Source: CAZCCC01 sp964497245
GTDB taxonomy: Bacteria > Patescibacteriota > Patescibacteriia > Buchananbacterales > UBA6539
Reading direction: 5' to 3'
Assembly (NCBI GenBank): GCA_964497245.1
Contig: CAZCCC010000038.1
Location: forward strand, 1 to 9,037
DNA length: 9,037 nt
Shown: one piece after another, positions 7,501 through 9,037 of the stretch
Numbering within the stretch: position 1 is the stretch's first letter
How the letters are laid out: each line of letters starts with the position of its first letter
The notes under the pieces: generated by a model
Told to the model about the DNA's origin: nothing
The model's database searches: none
The model's input: the letters and a program-made list of their open reading frames with translations, nothing else
Position numbers and translations under genes: made by a program

Positions 7501-8151
7501 CAAATCACTTTTGAAGATGAGGAAGATTGGCAAACCTGGTTTAGCTCCTACTGCCAAATGATTTTTCATTACGCTGAGTTGGCAGAAGAACTCAAAGCGG
7601 AGATGTTTATTATCGGCACCGAACTGGCCGGTACCAGCTTTAGGACAGCTGATTGGCAACTGATTATTACTGGCATACGTTCACGCTTTTCCGGCATAAT
7701 TACCTATGCGGCCAATTGGGATGGCGAGATTGAACATATTGATTGGTGGGCTGACTTGGATCTCCTCGGCATTGACTCTTACTACGAGTTGACCAACAGT
7801 TTTGACCCGACCGTTGAAGAACTAATTAGCGCTTGGCAGCCGATTGTAGCTGAGCTCGAGTCTTTATCCTCTACTTTCAATCGGCTCGTAATGTTTACCG
7901 AAATTGGCTATCCAAGCCAAAACGGAGCTGCCCGCCGGCCTTGGAGCAACTCAGGGACCACTCTTGATCTTCAAGAACAAGCTGACTGCTATCAAGCGGC
8001 GTTGGAAGTTTTTTGGAACCAACCGTGGTTTAAGGGATTTCTTTGGTGGTACTGGCAACCTTTTGCCAATCAAGGCGGACCAGAAGATTTGGATTACACA
8101 CCACGCGGTAAGCCGGCTGAATATATTATTGCCGATTTTTATCTTCCTTAA
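4512..8151 (+). CDS. Modular surface lipoprotein with C-terminal GH113 (beta-mannanase-like) domain; interrupted by assembly gap
   Basis: This single gene codes for 1179 residues plus whatever the gap hides. In order: a signal peptide with lipobox LVGC (C21); an Ig-like domain (about 24-103, with W55 and D79-x-G81-x-Y83 but without the disulfide cysteines); EGE-rich 18-residue repeats; a beta-propeller-like region (about 5095-6170); a second EGE linker (6182-6261); two WD40-like tandem modules (6280-7173); and a GH113 hydrolase domain (about 7210-8148). The frame is unbroken on each side of the gap and both gap edges fall on codon boundaries. GH113 enzymes cleave beta-1,4-mannans, so I infer a membrane-anchored, outward-facing protein that binds and trims polysaccharide. 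The gene has its own promoter, the window's best Shine-Dalgarno and a terminator. Base composition changes along its length, suggesting domain shuffling. The enzyme class is well supported; the true substrate is not. Confidence 0.9.
4830..4937 (+). repeat. 54-bp tandem repeat (18-residue EGE repeats)
   Basis: Two identical 54-bp copies lie at 4830-4883 and 4884-4937. Each encodes PAEGEGEGESEGEHVEGE. A third, partial copy restarts right after the assembly gap at 5038, where the first 20 bases match before the sequence diverges. The peptide is acidic and flexible, fitting a linker or wall-spanning stalk between the Ig-like domain and the propeller. Confidence 0.97.
4938..5037. other. Assembly gap (100 N) inside the tandem repeat
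   Basis: Exactly 100 undetermined bases, a conventional placeholder for unknown length. The gap opens at the end of a complete 54-bp copy and closes at the first base of another, so the array was not resolved by the assembly. Taken literally, 100 bases would shift the frame. A true length divisible by three, probably a multiple of 54, is needed to join the two halves of the gene. Confidence 0.97.
5095..6170 (+). other. Beta-propeller-like region of the lipoprotein
   Basis: A repeating strand motif, hydrophobic-x-(C/F/L)-xx-(aromatic or acidic)...W, recurs with Trp codons at 5260, 5398, 5536, 5848, 6010 and 6154. Examples are ICYQEYNGEW, LHCAQFENGTW, LYCSVYDNDLW and LRFSTWNGDFW. Between them come strands of the type 'TPQGEPIISYY' and 'NHETGYPIVFYTY'. 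The 46-54-residue spacing fits propeller blades, and the one long interval (104 residues) has room for a degenerate blade near 5635. I infer six or seven blades of the BNR/sialidase-repeat-like kind, probably for carbohydrate or protein binding. No catalytic residues are recognised here. Confidence 0.6.
6182..6261 (+). repeat. Second EGE-rich linker in the lipoprotein gene
   Basis: This acidic Glu/Gly stretch separates the propeller-like region from the WD40-like modules. It contains a 23-base block (6217-6239) identical to part of the upstream 54-bp repeat (4860-4882), so the two linkers share recent ancestry or exchange by gene conversion. A short remnant (EPEGEDEYE) lies between the two WD40-like modules near 6714-6740. 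Confidence 0.85.
6280..7173 (+). repeat. Two tandem ~150-residue WD40-like modules in the lipoprotein
   Basis: Module 1 (6280-6708) and module 2 (6745-7173) align along their whole length with an offset of 155 residues. Shared landmarks are PFS(S/N)RTD, QAEPY, the VK(G/S)MAFS motif followed by MYH, WFHxxxFDRN and GFPxYPYTY. The MAFSPDSKWVAIMYH segment of module 2 resembles a WD40/PQQ-type propeller strand. The DNA copies have diverged considerably, so the duplication is old. Function unknown; a ligand-binding role is guesswork. Confidence 0.85.
7210..8148 (+). other. GH113 glycoside hydrolase catalytic domain
   Basis: The last ~310 residues match my knowledge of family GH113, clan GH-A (beta/alpha)8 beta-mannanases: GMNYCWWW at the start, LGVNWVSIVTTVYQ, an IKPHLDL strand followed by YWRGQI, IIGTEL, TYAANWDGEIE, LGIDSYYELT, FTEIGYPS and a closing WFKGFLWWYW. 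The probable acid/base is the Glu coded at 7621-7623 (IGTEL) and the probable nucleophile the Glu at 7900-7902 (FTEIGY), so the domain should be active. Members act on beta-1,4-mannan or manno-oligosaccharides. GC content here, by sampled 60-base lines, is near 48-50%, well above the propeller region. Confidence 0.88.
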
Positions 8152-8184
8152 TTTATAAGGGAGTATTGCACACTAAAAAAGTAA

Positions 8185-8217
8185 GGGCAGAACCTTTTAG
8201 GTTTCTGCCTGTTTTTT
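8185..8217 (+). terminator. Rho-independent terminator after the lipoprotein gene
   Basis: A stem formed by GGCAGAACCT (8186-8195) and its partner at 8199-8209, with one bulged T and a 3-nt loop, is followed by six T residues (8212-8217). It lies 34 nt downstream of the stop codon. Confidence 0.92.
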
Positions 8218-8240
8218 ATGAAAATTCATAATACCAATAC

Positions 8241-8269
8241 TTGCAATAGATTTATCACTTTGATATAAT
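8241..8269 (+). promoter_or_regulatory. Promoter of the 160-aa membrane protein gene
   Basis: TTGCAA at 8241-8246, a 17-bp spacer and a perfect TATAAT at 8264-8269 predict a start near 8276 and a very short (~22 nt) leader to the ATG at 8298. No clear Shine-Dalgarno lies in that leader. Confidence 0.8.
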
Positions 8270-8297
8270 ATAATTACTTAATAATTAAAAGTAAACT

Positions 8298-8780
8298 ATG
8301 GAACTTAAAAAGAAAGACAAAAAAGCCGAAAATAATATTTGGTTAATTGTAAGCGTCGTTTTAGCTGTAGCTTTAGTCGGTGCATTAGGGGTAATTTTGA
8401 GGCCAGATTTACTTTCTGGTGGAAAATCCACTGATTCTGACTTCGTGGCAATAAGCAAGGAAGATGCTGCCAATAAGCTTGTTGATTTTATTACAGAAGT
8501 TTATGGTTCCCAAATAGGAACCCCTGTTCTTAAAGAGGTAACTGAGAAATATGGTATGTATGAAGCAAGAATCAGCATGGTTGCCGACGGCCAACCAAGA
8601 GAAGAAATAACTTTTGTCACCAAAGATGGAAAACTTTTTGTGCCAAATGTTTTAATAATGGAAGAGGCATTACAACAATTTAGAGATTGGCAAAATCAGC
8701 AGCAACAACTTCAGATAATGCCTGATGAAAATGATGGACAGATTTATTTTGACGAGTCAATGTTGGAAGATCAAGAATAG
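8298..8780 (+). CDS. Single-pass membrane-anchored protein of unknown function
   Basis: A 160-residue protein with a lysine-rich cytoplasmic N-terminus (1-12), one hydrophobic segment (about 14-34) and an outward-facing domain. Residues 50-120 (AANKLVDFITEVYG, GMYEARISMV, FVTKDGKLFVPN) resemble, by eye, the short alpha/beta module that precedes the thioredoxin fold in some membrane-anchored DsbA-like proteins. No thioredoxin domain or CxxC follows, and the protein has no cysteine at all. The C-terminal 40 residues are Gln- and acid-rich and look disordered. The gene forms its own transcription unit between a strong promoter and a strong terminator. The start at 8298 is set by the promoter and the basic-then-hydrophobic N-terminus. 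Coding is confident; function is not known. Confidence 0.85.
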   Translation: MELKKKDKKAENNIWLIVSVVLAVALVGALGVILRPDLLSGGKSTDSDFVAISKEDAANKLVDFITEVYGSQIGTPVLKEVTEKYGMYEARISMVADGQPREEITFVTKDGKLFVPNVLIMEEALQQFRDWQNQQQQLQIMPDENDGQIYFDESMLEDQE

Positions 8781-8801
8781 GAATAAAAATTTTTTCTTTA
8801 A

Positions 8802-8839
8802 TAAAACAAAACAGCTGGTAAACCAGCTGTTTTGTTTTA
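8802..8839 (+). terminator. Strong, probably bidirectional terminator
   Basis: A perfect 17-bp stem (8802-8818 with 8823-8839) with a 4-nt TAAA loop ends in TTTTGTTTT. Its A-rich left arm gives the same property on the minus strand. It lies 22 nt after the stop of the 160-aa gene and could also end a converging transcript from the right. Confidence 0.9.
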
Positions 8840-9037
8840 AAAGGATTATTTATTCATTTTATAATTTACTTCTCTAATTTCTACTGCCGGAAAAAGTGGA
8901 TATTTTTAAATTTTTTAAAATAAATTTAAGTGGATTTTGTTTTGTGATTAGTGTCTTTTAATCTTAAAATCAAGCTTTATCTGGGGGCTTTAGAAAGCAA
9001 ATGGAACAGCCTTGAATGATATTTCAATGAATTTATT
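8840..9037. other. Non-coding AT-rich tail of the window
   Basis: I find no convincing gene here. A 15-codon open stretch on the minus strand runs from the window edge to a TAA at 8990 and could be the last residues of a converging gene, but it is too short to judge. Confidence 0.5.

Noticed and set aside
8990..9037. Fifteen open codons on the minus strand reaching the window edge
   Set aside because: Too short to separate from chance. It may be the end of a converging gene, but there is no recognisable motif.

Overview
The window looks like a scaffold from a low-GC bacterium, most likely a member of the Candidate Phyla Radiation (Patescibacteria, perhaps Parcubacteria-like). The pointers are a 16S rRNA with a changed 530-loop pseudoknot pair, a short TrmD carrying a simple-sequence insertion, several genes without a visible Shine-Dalgarno sequence, and short AT-rich spacers. 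This placement is inference from sequence features, not from a tree. TGA occurs only as a stop, so the standard bacterial code appears to apply.

The left half is read entirely on the minus strand. Starting at about 4373 and moving leftward, it holds trmD (tRNA m1G37 methyltransferase), an aldo/keto reductase starting 5 nt after the trmD stop, a 53-residue coiled-coil-like small protein, an unrecognised 331-residue protein starting 4 nt after it, an AT-rich spacer, a strong promoter (1292-1320), an rRNA leader of about 320 nt with hairpins and paired direct repeats, and the 5' two-thirds of a 16S rRNA gene that runs off the window at base 1.

The right half is read on the plus strand and is dominated by one very large gene (4512-8151). 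It encodes a lipoprotein built like a surface enzyme: lipobox, Ig-like domain, Glu/Gly-rich 18-residue tandem repeats interrupted by a 100-N assembly gap, a beta-propeller-like region, a second EGE linker, two tandem ~150-residue WD40-like modules, and a C-terminal domain I recognise as glycoside hydrolase family GH113 (beta-mannanase-like) with both catalytic glutamates in place. Base composition rises clearly from the propeller to the GH113 part. The gene has its own promoter, the best ribosome binding site in the window and a strong terminator. A separate transcription unit follows (promoter 8241-8269, a 160-residue single-pass membrane protein, and a 17-bp terminator hairpin). The last ~200 bases hold no gene that I can support.

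The most noteworthy object is the modular GH113 lipoprotein, a probable polysaccharide-binding or -degrading surface protein in an organism of a group usually seen as metabolically minimal. The unrecognised 53-aa/331-aa gene pair is second.
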